A stretch of DNA of 64,000 nucleotides, from assembly GCF_002154725.1 (NCBI RefSeq), contig NZ_MTAW01000169.1, forward strand, positions 47,138 through 111,137. Direction: 5' to 3'. The first letter of the stretch is position 1. Every line of letters starts with the position of its first letter. This DNA is from Nostoc sp. 106C (lineage in GTDB: Bacteria > Cyanobacteriota > Cyanobacteriia > Cyanobacteriales > Nostocaceae). The translations under genes were made by a program, and so were the position numbers. Below the pieces are notes generated by a model that saw only the letters and a list, made by a program, of their open reading frames with translations, was not told where the DNA came from and did no database searches. Shown here in pieces: positions 53,811 through 63,100 of the stretch.

Positions 53811-55151
53811 CTATTTCAACTCATAATCCTGCATTAATTCCTGAACTTTCTCAGAAAATAACCACGCGCCAATAGTGTCAGAACGCTCAATACCAAATTC
53901 AGTTAACTGCAAAATATCCTCATCTCTTATCGCTAAATTCAAAGCAACCAGTTCTGAAAATTCTGGAAAATCAGCGTAAACATCACTATTAAATCGCTGA
54001 CGATAACCAAGCAAATTTAATCCTTCATAAGAAAGTAAAGATAACAGAATATACCGCCGGCGTTGTTCTTCTGGATCTAGTTGAAAGCCATAATCCGCGT
54101 ATTCAAATAACTCATCAGGTGTTTGAATATATGCTTGTAAAATCTCACTAATTCCCTTTGCTCCCACCGCATACTCGTTGGAATAGTGCAGAGTATTGGT
54201 GTAAGAACGTGCGCCACAACCTAAACCAACCATCCCGTCAGCTTGACAGCAGTAGACAGGAGAGGGGGAAAGATTGCTACCTTGTTTCTGTTCCACCCGT
54301 TGAAACATCCGCATAGAAACCTGAGTATATCCTTGCGATAATAATAGCGATCGCCCTTGACGGTAACAAGCTAAACGAATATCGTCCCATTCTTGATCTG
54401 TGCGTCCCAAACCTGTTAACGGTCGCACATACAATGGATACAGATAAATTTCTTCTGGTTGAAAGCGTAAAGCAGTGTGTATTGATTGCAACCAAGTTTC
54501 TACAGTTTGACCAGGTAAACCGTAAATCAGGTCAATATTTAAAGTCGGAAATCCAGTCTCTTTTATCCTTGTCAAAGTTGCTTCAACCTGAATAGTAGAT
54601 TGACGGCGCTGGGTGGCTAAGACTTCCGACTCGATAAAACTTTGGACACCAATGCTAACACGATCAACAGAGTGCGATCGCAACAGCTTTAATTTCTCCT
54701 CAGTTGCAGTTTCTGGTGAAACTTCTACAGAAATAGGAATTTCCTGTAATCTAGCACCCATCGTATTTTCAGCAATATCGAGAATAGTTTCCAAGTGCTG
54801 AATGGGTAATTGGGTAGGAGTTCCGCCACCAATAGCCAACCTAGCAAATGATGCATTACCCAACACCGCTTTCATTCGTTGTGCCTGTCGCTGTACAGTG
54901 CGGACATATTGACTGATAAAATCTTCATTGTGGCTGACTGTGGTAAACAAATTGCAAAAACCACAACGCATTTCACAAAACGGTATGTGTATGTAGAGAA
55001 AGAGCGCTTGTCTATCTTGCTGCGCCCAAAGTTCGGGAAGATATACAGGTGGGGTTAAAAGACGGTAGGCTGTTTTGTGGGGGTAAGAATAAACATATGC
55101 TTGATAGGGAGACTGAGCGATTTTAGATTTGATATTTAGGATTGTCAGCAT
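53811..55151 (-). CDS. STM4012-family (HemN-like) radical SAM protein
   Basis: The 446-residue radical-SAM protein has CxxxCxxC in FCEMRCGFCNLFTTV near residue 62. HemN-like motifs follow: IGGGTPTQLPIQHLETIL, the SVEVSPETATEEKL block, VSIGVQSFIESEV and LNIDLIYGLPGQTVETWL. A C-terminal HemN-type domain follows. It resembles coproporphyrinogen dehydrogenase but fits the STM4012 family by context. A frame starting at 55334 overlaps the STM4013 gene by 140 bp. The ATG ending at 55151 removes the overlap and begins at the conserved part, so I choose it. Confidence 0.82.
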   Translation of the reverse strand: MLTILNIKSKIAQSPYQAYVYSYPHKTAYRLLTPPVYLPELWAQQDRQALFLYIHIPFCEMRCGFCNLFTTVSHNEDFISQYVRTVQRQAQRMKAVLGNASFARLAIGGGTPTQLPIQHLETILDIAENTMGARLQEIPISVEVSPETATEEKLKLLRSHSVDRVSIGVQSFIESEVLATQRRQSTIQVEATLTRIKETGFPTLNIDLIYGLPGQTVETWLQSIHTALRFQPEEIYLYPLYVRPLTGLGRTDQEWDDIRLACYRQGRSLLLSQGYTQVSMRMFQRVEQKQGSNLSPSPVYCCQADGMVGLGCGARSYTNTLHYSNEYAVGAKGISEILQAYIQTPDELFEYADYGFQLDPEEQRRRYILLSLLSYEGLNLLGYRQRFNSDVYADFPEFSELVALNLAIRDEDILQLTEFGIERSDTIGAWLFSEKVQELMQDYELK

Positions 55152-55194
55152 AGGATTTAAAAGAATTTGTAACTCTGCGCCTCTGCGTAAGTTT

Positions 55195-55995
55195 TCATAA
55201 AATAAACTCAGCATAGGGAACAGTCCAAACAACCGGATGGCTAAGTCGATGTCCAGTGTAACCATCTTCACCATAGGTTGTCCCGTGGTCGGAACACAGG
55301 ATGCAAAAGGTAGAATGTCTTTGTCGTAAAGCATCCCAGAGTTTAGCTAATTGACTATCAACGTATTCCAAAGCTGCGGCGTGAGATTCAATAGTATCGA
55401 TTTTATCCTTTGCACCAGAAAGATAGAAGTAATTTGGTTGATGCAAAGCAGAAATATTTATAAATAAAAATATACGTTGATTTTTTGGCGTTTTTTCTAA
55501 AATATGTCGCGCAAGATTTACCTGATTTTCTGTAGATTTGGAGTTAGTAACACCTAACTCTGGACTCCAGTAACTTTCAGTAAACATCGCAGGAATTACA
55601 TTACCTAAAGGATTGCGTTTGTTAAAAAAACCAACTCCCCCAATACAAACTGTATGATATCCCTTAGCAGCTAATCCACTAACAATATTTGAGCTATCTA
55701 ACACACAAGTTTGCTCAGTTGTGGTGGTACTTCCTTCAAAGCCTAATGCAAAAAGACGAGGGTGAATTCCTGGCGTTATTGGTGTGGGTAAAAAGCCTGC
55801 AAAAAACGCATGATGTGCGGCGTAAGTGAAATTTCCGGGAGAATGGCGTTCTTCCCAACCTGTTTTTGGTAGAACTTTTTCTAAATTAGGAGTACGTCCT
55901 TGTGCAAGTAAGTTTTTGGCGACATCAAAGCGTAGAGTGTCTAGGGTGATCAATAGGATGTCGTGGTTGGCGACGATATTATTTATGTTAAACAT
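55195..55995 (-). CDS. STM4013/SEN3800-family hydrolase (alkaline-phosphatase superfamily)
   Basis: The 266-residue protein shows sulfatase/phosphatase-superfamily metal motifs. ILLITLDTLRFDVAKN near residue 14 supplies the Asp ligand and a Thr nucleophile candidate; CSDHGTTYGEDGYTGHRLSH near 238-257 supplies Asp-His and His ligands. The nucleophile is not in a CxPxR sulfatase motif, so a formylglycine sulfatase is unlikely, and phosphomutase- or phosphatase-type chemistry is possible. It is the first gene of the STM401x run. The 43-bp gap to STM4012 contains one arm of the CGCAGAGG repeat. Confidence 0.82.
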   Translation of the reverse strand: MFNINNIVANHDILLITLDTLRFDVAKNLLAQGRTPNLEKVLPKTGWEERHSPGNFTYAAHHAFFAGFLPTPITPGIHPRLFALGFEGSTTTTEQTCVLDSSNIVSGLAAKGYHTVCIGGVGFFNKRNPLGNVIPAMFTESYWSPELGVTNSKSTENQVNLARHILEKTPKNQRIFLFINISALHQPNYFYLSGAKDKIDTIESHAAALEYVDSQLAKLWDALRQRHSTFCILCSDHGTTYGEDGYTGHRLSHPVVWTVPYAEFIL

Positions 55996-56578
55996 AGCAA
56001 TGAAAAAGTATGTTCTATAGCAGTCCTAAATTATTTGCAAACAAATCTATTGCCTATTACCTGTCATAGCGCTTTACCTTTTGATTCTTAATTACAATTC
56101 CTAAAAATGCGGAATATACACACAGTAGCGCACCATCAACAATTCAATGTGCTAAGAGTGCGATATAATACACCTTACTAGACTGGCACAAAAGTAAGCT
56201 GAGAAAGCATCTACCAGTAGTAAAATGTTAGTGAGAGTAAAGTTACTTAAGCAACCGTACTTCCTCTTTTTTCTTGGGCGTTTGCACAGACAGTAAAAGC
56301 ACTCAAATTTCCCCGAGGAAAAATGAGTGCTAATAAATCACAACATTACAAAAATCATCTATCTGCCTTGATAGACCGAAGTAGCTATAACAGTAACAGG
56401 CATTCAGTAAATAAACTGCAAGAGAAGTTACAAATGTTTTGTTAATAATGCTACTTCAATAAGATTGATTTGAAGTTGTCCCATGTAAGTAGGTTAGATT
56501 CAAAGGAAAACCATCAGTGCATTTCTCGACAATGTTCGTGATTTTATTTTCTGCTGCTATATCAAAATCAGAGCAATT
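55996..56578. other. Intergenic region with promoter of the STM401x cluster
   Basis: About 580 bp without a gene. It should contain the promoter of the STM4013-led operon (near 56000-56100) and the 3' untranslated end of the VOC/SnoaL gene, including the hairpin at 56298-56331. Confidence 0.4.
56294..56331 (-). terminator. Hairpin downstream of the VOC/SnoaL gene
   Basis: A perfect 8-bp stem AGCACTCA / TGAGTGCT (56298-56305, 56324-56331) contains an inner TTTCC / GGAAA pair. On the minus strand it ends in TTTTAC. It lies about 250 bp beyond the stop at 56579. Confidence 0.5.
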
Positions 56579-58228
56579 TTAAATACGGATACCAGTCTGA
56601 GAGGCATCTGGATAAACTCGCCATTCGTAAATCTTATCGCCATTAAAACGATAGATATCGACGCAAGGAACTTGAACGAATCGTTTGTCTAGTTTATGAA
56701 TATAATTAGCATCCATTTCTAAAATAATGGTATTGCCAATCTCCCAAATTCCTCGTGTATTGTGAGTTGTAAGTTTGAGAGTTTTATATATATGAGTTAA
56801 CAAATCTCGACAGGCTTCTGGTCCAATTACGGGGTCATTTGCACCAATTTTGTAAAGTAAATCGGGAGTGAAGAATGTTACAAATTCCTCCCAATTTTCG
56901 GCGTGCAAAGCTTCATACATTTTCTCTAGTTTTTTGGTCAATGAACCATCAGAGACACCAGCTTTAGACTGGGCTTTATCGTTATCAAAGACGAATACCG
57001 GATCGATATTCATATAAATTCGTACTTCCTGGACTTTCTCGCCTTTGAAGACAATTGTGTCGCAGCAAGGAAGTGTAAACACTTTACCATCATGGCGAAT
57101 GTAAGTAACATCCATTTCACAGATAACTGTGTCTCCTACTTCCCACATATTATTAATGTGGTGATAAACCTTGGCAACGGTTGCCAGAAAATCAACAGAA
57201 GATTCTCTAATACCTTGCGGGCCATAAGCAACTGGGAAGTTGCTGAATTGATAGTGGGCATCTTCGGTGTAGAACTTGACGAAGTTTTCCACATTCATCG
57301 ATTCGCCTGCTTGAAACATCCGCCGGATAATTTCAGATTTTGTACTCACGGATGTCTGTGAGTATGTTAGTGTCATTGTGTTTCCTTCCTGATGATTTTT
57401 GCTTTCAATAATATTTTTCGTTTCCAATAAAGCATTAACAGAAGCGCTATATGTACCATATACTTTCTGAGTATTTGATTCTAGCTTTTGGGAATTTAAA
57501 AACCAGTAATTTGTCCCATTAGCTTGGTTATATTCTGTCTCTGCTCTAGTAAAGTTTTCTTTGGCTTGCCGAGTAACTTGATTGAACTCCAACTGTTCGC
57601 CGTTAGGCCCTTTGCAGTAAAATAATGCCCACCCCTCAAAATCGTCAGTAAAATCTGTTTTAGCAAATTTGGGGGTAAGTTTTTTCATTTCTTCTGCCGA
57701 TTTAGCCCGAATAATGCGGTTAACAACTACTTCAGTCAAACCCCTTCTTTGACATTCTGCTTCTAATTCTTGGGCAAAGACATCAATATCTACATCATCT
57801 TTCACATAGAAGGAAATGTGCGGTGCATTTGTATAACCAACGGAAGAAGGTATTTTTTCAAAAGCATTCGGTGCAGCAAATGTTAATTTAGCATCTCGGA
57901 AATGAATGATTTCAACTACTGTGTTGCCAAAAGAAATAAATCTGACATCTAAAGCCATATCTAAACCGTCTCTGATGTTGGCAACTCCTACAGACTTTGG
58001 ATCGATCCCTTTTTCAATAGCCTCAACTTCTTCTTTTTGAAAAAGCAAATTGTGCAGAGATTCACCGTAAAATCCATTTCCACCCATAGCAACTTTACCT
58101 CCCAAAACTTCAAGGTAAAATTCTAGAGATTTTGGCAAATCATAAACTGTGAGACCGAAGTGTTGTACACCTTGTAGGTAATGTCCTAATCCTGACTTAC
58201 CATTTTGCTGATTATGCTTGCTGTTCAT
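56579..58228 (-). CDS. VOC (glyoxalase-like) + SnoaL + SnoaL fusion protein
   Basis: The 549-residue protein has three parts. Residues 15-230 form a VOC domain (QGVQHFGLTVYDLPKSLEFY, VEIIHFRDAKL, GPNGEQLEFNQV), with His and Glu residues suited to metal binding. Residues 285-415 and 425-549 are two SnoaL/NTF2-like domains (FVKFYTEDAHYQFSNFPVAY; FVTFFTPDLLYKIGANDPVI). The linker codes for QEGNTMTLTYSQT. Its DNA has AGGAAGGA, six bases before the ATG at 57376, an excellent internal ribosome-binding site. So this looks like a fusion of two genes in which the second start may still work, giving a separate SnoaL-SnoaL protein of 265 residues. Such domains are common in natural-product modification. 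Confidence 0.85.
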   Translation of the reverse strand: MNSKHNQQNGKSGLGHYLQGVQHFGLTVYDLPKSLEFYLEVLGGKVAMGGNGFYGESLHNLLFQKEEVEAIEKGIDPKSVGVANIRDGLDMALDVRFISFGNTVVEIIHFRDAKLTFAAPNAFEKIPSSVGYTNAPHISFYVKDDVDIDVFAQELEAECQRRGLTEVVVNRIIRAKSAEEMKKLTPKFAKTDFTDDFEGWALFYCKGPNGEQLEFNQVTRQAKENFTRAETEYNQANGTNYWFLNSQKLESNTQKVYGTYSASVNALLETKNIIESKNHQEGNTMTLTYSQTSVSTKSEIIRRMFQAGESMNVENFVKFYTEDAHYQFSNFPVAYGPQGIRESSVDFLATVAKVYHHINNMWEVGDTVICEMDVTYIRHDGKVFTLPCCDTIVFKGEKVQEVRIYMNIDPVFVFDNDKAQSKAGVSDGSLTKKLEKMYEALHAENWEEFVTFFTPDLLYKIGANDPVIGPEACRDLLTHIYKTLKLTTHNTRGIWEIGNTIILEMDANYIHKLDKRFVQVPCVDIYRFNGDKIYEWRVYPDASQTGIRI

Positions 58229-58369
58229 TAGAAAAACTATCCTTTCCTGAAATTAATTTGTTCCACTTTGACGATCAGATCCGCAAAGGCAATTTCCACA
58301 AACACAAGTTGAAAGTCATTTAGCCTTTTTGGTCGTGGTGCGATCGCAATCAGCACTTTAGTCTTTTAA

Positions 58370-59653
58370 TCAATTAATAATGGCCACTCTAAAGTGATTG
58401 AGTTGTTGCATTGCGGCTTGCTGAAGTTGCACAGCTTCTGCTGATAAAATTTCTGATTCTAAATAGGTGCAGGTGAAAAACATTTGGTTTCCTACCGTAG
58501 CAACTCCTATGAAGCGTTCATTTTTCATGTATGTTGCTACAGCAGGCCCGTAAATTGCCTGGAGTTTGATATTGCCAAACTGTTGAGGAATATTTAAACG
58601 CCCAAGATTAGAAACCAAAACCTCATGACTGTAGCCATCATCGAAGGCTTGCTTTACTTGGCTAGGGCTAGGATTAGTAGCTAAGAAAGCTTGGCTTGCA
58701 GTAACTTTTTGGGCTATTTTATCCAGTGCCATTTGCTCATGAAGTTGAGATTTGAGCGATCGCGCAATATCCCACAATGTTAAATCAGGGGTAATGTCAT
58801 GTGCCGTCATTCCCACCGAAGCATAATAGCCACAATCCTCTACAATCAAAGGTGCGAGGTGGCGACGGATATCAATAGGCGATAGACACTTGAGATTGTA
58901 CTTTTGACCGCTATCTTGAGAAACCGCCAACAGAAAAGCCGCACAAATAGCAGCATGAACAGAAGTTTGCTCTTGACGACACCGAGAGATTAGTAAAGCA
59001 GTTTCTTCTGACGACAGCGACCAAGCCAGTAAGCGAACAGTTTGATCTTCGGGCAATCTGCCTGCTTTTATACTCTTAGAATCGTTAACAGCAGACGGTG
59101 ACGCATCATTATTATTGTTTTCTGGACTTGGCAGATTAGGTATTTTGTCAGCCTTCTCCAGAATTAACTCTTCATAACCAGGACGCAGGGGTAGAATTTG
59201 CATTTCACTATCGGGTGTACCAACAGCTTGCAAAATATCTCGCAGCAGGTAAACAGACGATAAACCATCACCAATTGAGTGTTGAGTGGTAACAATGATT
59301 TCTGAAACCTCAGGAGAATGGACAAGTACCACCCGCAATAGAGGCGCTTGATTCCAATCAAAAGGTTGAGAAAGTTCTTGTTCAACTACTCGTTGCCAAT
59401 CTTGCTCTCCCATGCGCTGTACAACCCGCAAAGGAATTTTAGCTGCATCTTCTTTAAACCAGGGTTGTCCAGATGCATCATTAACAATACAAACTCTTAG
59501 TAATGGATGTCGTTGCTGAAGCTTAACAAGTGCCTGTTCTAATTGAGTAACGCTAAATTCTCCAGTTATCTGTGCACTGACGACAAAATGTAATGGTGCC
59601 ACTTGGTCATACAACCAAAAACTATGTTCTCCTGTACTTAGAGGGCGATGCAT
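58370..59653 (-). CDS. Condensation / PapA-like acyltransferase
   Basis: The 427-residue protein has the HxxxDG motif of the condensation/BAHD/PapA superfamily in VTTQHSIGDGLSSVYLLRDI near residue 125. It begins RPLSTGEHSFWLYDQVAPLH and has a later SNLGRLNIPQQF, like phthiocerol-type acyltransferases (PapA5). It is a stand-alone enzyme and not part of a multidomain NRPS. It probably transfers an acyl group to an alcohol or amine. It starts 142 bp upstream of the VOC/SnoaL gene on the same strand; together they suggest a small-molecule tailoring pair. Confidence 0.83.
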   Translation of the reverse strand: MHRPLSTGEHSFWLYDQVAPLHFVVSAQITGEFSVTQLEQALVKLQQRHPLLRVCIVNDASGQPWFKEDAAKIPLRVVQRMGEQDWQRVVEQELSQPFDWNQAPLLRVVLVHSPEVSEIIVTTQHSIGDGLSSVYLLRDILQAVGTPDSEMQILPLRPGYEELILEKADKIPNLPSPENNNNDASPSAVNDSKSIKAGRLPEDQTVRLLAWSLSSEETALLISRCRQEQTSVHAAICAAFLLAVSQDSGQKYNLKCLSPIDIRRHLAPLIVEDCGYYASVGMTAHDITPDLTLWDIARSLKSQLHEQMALDKIAQKVTASQAFLATNPSPSQVKQAFDDGYSHEVLVSNLGRLNIPQQFGNIKLQAIYGPAVATYMKNERFIGVATVGNQMFFTCTYLESEILSAEAVQLQQAAMQQLNHFRVAIIN

Positions 59654-59683
59654 AAGTAAATAAACTCCATATAATTAGTAATT

Positions 59684-59768
59684 AGTAATTCGTAATTAAA
59701 ATGTTCAATTTAGCGGTCTGCAATTAGTGGTCGCTTGAAACTACCACTAATTGTCATTACGAATTACT
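59684..59768. repeat. Nested inverted-repeat element
   Basis: The outer arms are AGTAATTCGTAAT (59684-59696) and ATTACGAATTACT (59756-59768), perfect over 13 bp. The inner arms are AATTAGTGGT (59722-59731) and ACCACTAATT (59743-59752), perfect over 10 bp. It is a MITE-like palindrome in the region upstream of the acyltransferase gene. The rest of the gap up to 60190 is AT-rich and shows no gene; its end should hold the promoter of the WD40 gene. Confidence 0.7.
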
Positions 59769-60190
59769 TTGATTGATACCATTTCGATATGAAAATGCAT
59801 ATTATTAGCCTGAGTTGCCAGCTTTGTTAGTTTAGAGATTCAGGCTTCTAGCCTGAGGGCCTTAATGTGCAACCTCACATAGAATTGATATGAGATTAAA
59901 TGTATAAAGGCAGTTGCGCTATTGTACATAAATTTGAAAACATGGGTTTTGTTAATCCAACTTGCTTTTAATTACGCATTGCTCGCCTTGATGCTTATAA
60001 ATATATTTTGTTTATTCGTAAGTGTCATTGCAGTAATTGTCTGGAATTAGCAAGAGGAAAAAGTCAGTTATTGTCAGATATTTTTTGAAATTAGAAAATT
60101 TATAAAATAATGCTGAACCATTAATAACACCTCATTTCTTCTAATATTTAAATTTACTAGAACAGAAGTTTTCTCCTCATAAGTTTAAAA

Positions 60191-63100
60191 ATGTCTGGAA
60201 AAGTCAGGTATGATTACCAAGTAGGAGTGAAACGTAAAAAGATGAGCCTGGAACTCAAGGTCTCTGTTGTAAATGCTGCTTTATTTGAGCGTTTTGGTAG
60301 ATATCTAAATGATGTCGAAACGTCAATTATTGTCGGTTCGCTGCAAAAGCAGACTTACGAAGAGATTGCCCAAAGTTCTGGTTATTCTGAAAGTTATGTC
60401 AGGCGTGATGTTGGGCCAAAGCTTTGGAAGGTGCTATCAGAAGCACTAGGGGAGGAAGTCAGCAAAAATAACTTGCAAGCAGCATTAGAGCGAAGATTGC
60501 AGTCGCAACAACGCATGAGAAAAAGTGATGATTCTAACTCTGGGACTGCAAATTCAGAAATAAAAACTCAAGACTTACCTAAATCGCATCAAGATTGGGG
60601 GGAAGCGGTTGATGTTTCATTTTTCTATGGTCGCCAAAGTGAACTTACAACTCTCAAACAGTGGATTGTGCAAGACAAATGTCGATTGGTTGCACTTTTG
60701 GGTATGGGTGGAATTGGTAAAAGTGCTTGTAGCGTGAAGCTAGCTCAACTTCTGCAAGCAGAGTTCGAGTTGATTATCTGGCGCAGTCTGCGTAACGCAC
60801 CCCTTTTAGAAACTCTGTTAACTGATTTAATAGCGTTTTTATCCCACCAACAGGAAACAAAAGCGGATATAGGAATACTAATTCAATACTTGCGTAGTCA
60901 GCGTTGTCTGGTGATTTTAGACAATCTGGAAACGATTTTGGATGCACAGCCAGCTGGACAGTATCGCTCAGGTTATGAGGGATATAGCGAACTGCTGCGC
61001 TTGGTCGGAGAAACTAAACACCAAAGTTGTCTAATATTGACCAGTCGAGAAAAGCCTAGCGAAATCGCTACTTTAGAAGGTGAAGACCTAGCAGTGCGAT
61101 CGCTAAAATTGGAAGGTTCGCCGGAAGTAGCACAGTCCTTATTGCAGGCGAAGAGATTAGTGGGGAATGAAGCACAAAAACAGACATTGTGCGATCGCTA
61201 CGGTAACAGTCCTCTAGCCATCAAGATAGTTGCCACCTCAATTCAAGAATTATTTGATGGTGACATCGGTGAATTTCAAAAACAAGACACTATTATTTTT
61301 AACGGTATTCGGCGTCTGTTGGATCGACAGTTTGAGAGGCTATCGCCATTAGAGCAAACCATTATGTACTGGTTAGCCATTAATCGCGAGTGGACAACGA
61401 TCGCCGAATTAGAAGCAGACATTGTTGGGGCGATACCCAAAAGCAGAATTTTGGAGGGTTTGGAATCTTTAAATGGGCGATCGCTTCTAGAAAAGAAATC
61501 TGGTAGGTACACTCAGCAACCTGTGGTCATGGAATACGTCACTGACCGATTGATTGAGCAGAGTGTTAACGAATTAATTACAAAAAACCTCTCATTATTC
61601 CTCAGCCATGCCTTAATCAAGACAACAGTCAAAGATTACGTGCGCTCAAGTCAAGTTCGACTGATTTTACAACCGATTGCTGAACTATTTAAGAGAGTAT
61701 TTAGCTCAACTTTCATCCTCAAACAACAACTTCAAGCAATTACAGAGTTACTACGACAGCCAGAAAACAGACTATCTGGTTATGGTGGCGGAAATCTGAT
61801 CAATCTTTGCCGTTATTTGCAAATCGACTTAACAAACTCTGATTTTTCCGATCTAACAATTTGGCACGCGGATCTTCAAGGAATAGATTTACATCGTGTC
61901 AGCTTTGCCCGTTCCGATCTAGCTAAATCTACTTTTACTCAAGCCTTTAGCGTTGCTACAACTGTAGCCTTTAGCCCGAATGGAGAAATTTTAGCGATCG
62001 GAGATGGTACGGGGAAAATTAACCTCTGGCAAATTCTTGGTAGTAAGGGACTGACAGCAGAGATAGGTCAACCACTTCTAACTCTTAAAGAACATCAAGC
62101 TTGGATTTGGTCAGTTAGCTTCAGTCCTGATGGCAAGACGATCGCTAGCGCCAGTGAAGACCGCACCGTTAGGCTGTGGAATGTAAAAACAGGTGAAAGC
62201 TTAAGGATTTTACATGGACATACGGGGATGGTATCGTCAGTTACCTTTAGCCGCGATGGTCAGATAGTTGCTAGTGGTAGTGCCGATTTAACAGTTAGGT
62301 TATGGGATGTCAATACAGGCCAATGTTTGAAAATTCTCTGCGGACATAACCATCAAGTGCGCACAGTTGCCTTTAGCCCTGATGGCCAAACAATTGCTAG
62401 TGCTAGTGATGACCAAACTATCAGACTTTGGCAAGTCAGTACAGGTCAAGTTTTGAGAGTTTTAGAAGGGCATACCAGTCCGGTATGGGCAGTTAGCTTT
62501 CATTCTGATGGTAAGATCCTTGCTACTGGTAGCCACGACCAAACTGTTAAGTTCTGGGATACTCATACGGGTCAATGTATAAAAACTTTACAGGGACACG
62601 ACAGCATGGTGTGGTCAGTCGCCTTTCACCCCAACGGACAAATCCTGGCGAGTGGCAGTGGAGATGCAACTGTCAGACTCTGGGAGACTGACACAGGCCA
62701 ATGTGTGAAAATTTTGCAGGAACACAACAGCATGGTGTGGTCAGTTGCCTTCCACCCCAACGGACAAATCCTGGCGAGTGGTAGCGAAGATCGCACTGTG
62801 AAACTGTGGGATTTGCAAAGTAACCAAGCTTTAAGAACATTTCAAGGCTATGCCAATCAGATTTGGTCTGTTGCTTTTAGTCCTAACGAACAAATCCTTG
62901 CTAGTGGCAGTACTAATTCTTTAAGGCTTTGGGATATCAACACAGGTGAATGTCTAAAAACATTACAGGGGCATACCAGTTGGGTAACATCTGTTGCCTT
63001 TAGTCTCGATGGACAAACCCTTGCTAGTAGCAGTTGCGATCAAACCATTCGCATCTGGGCTTTAGATACACGTGAATGTCTCAAAACGTTACAGGGGCAT

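Noticed and set aside
56298..56331. Possible CIRCE/HrcA operator (GAGTGCTAA half-site)
   Set aside because: The two halves are separated by about 20 bases instead of nine and lie downstream of a gene with no chaperone nearby; a terminator-type hairpin explains it better.
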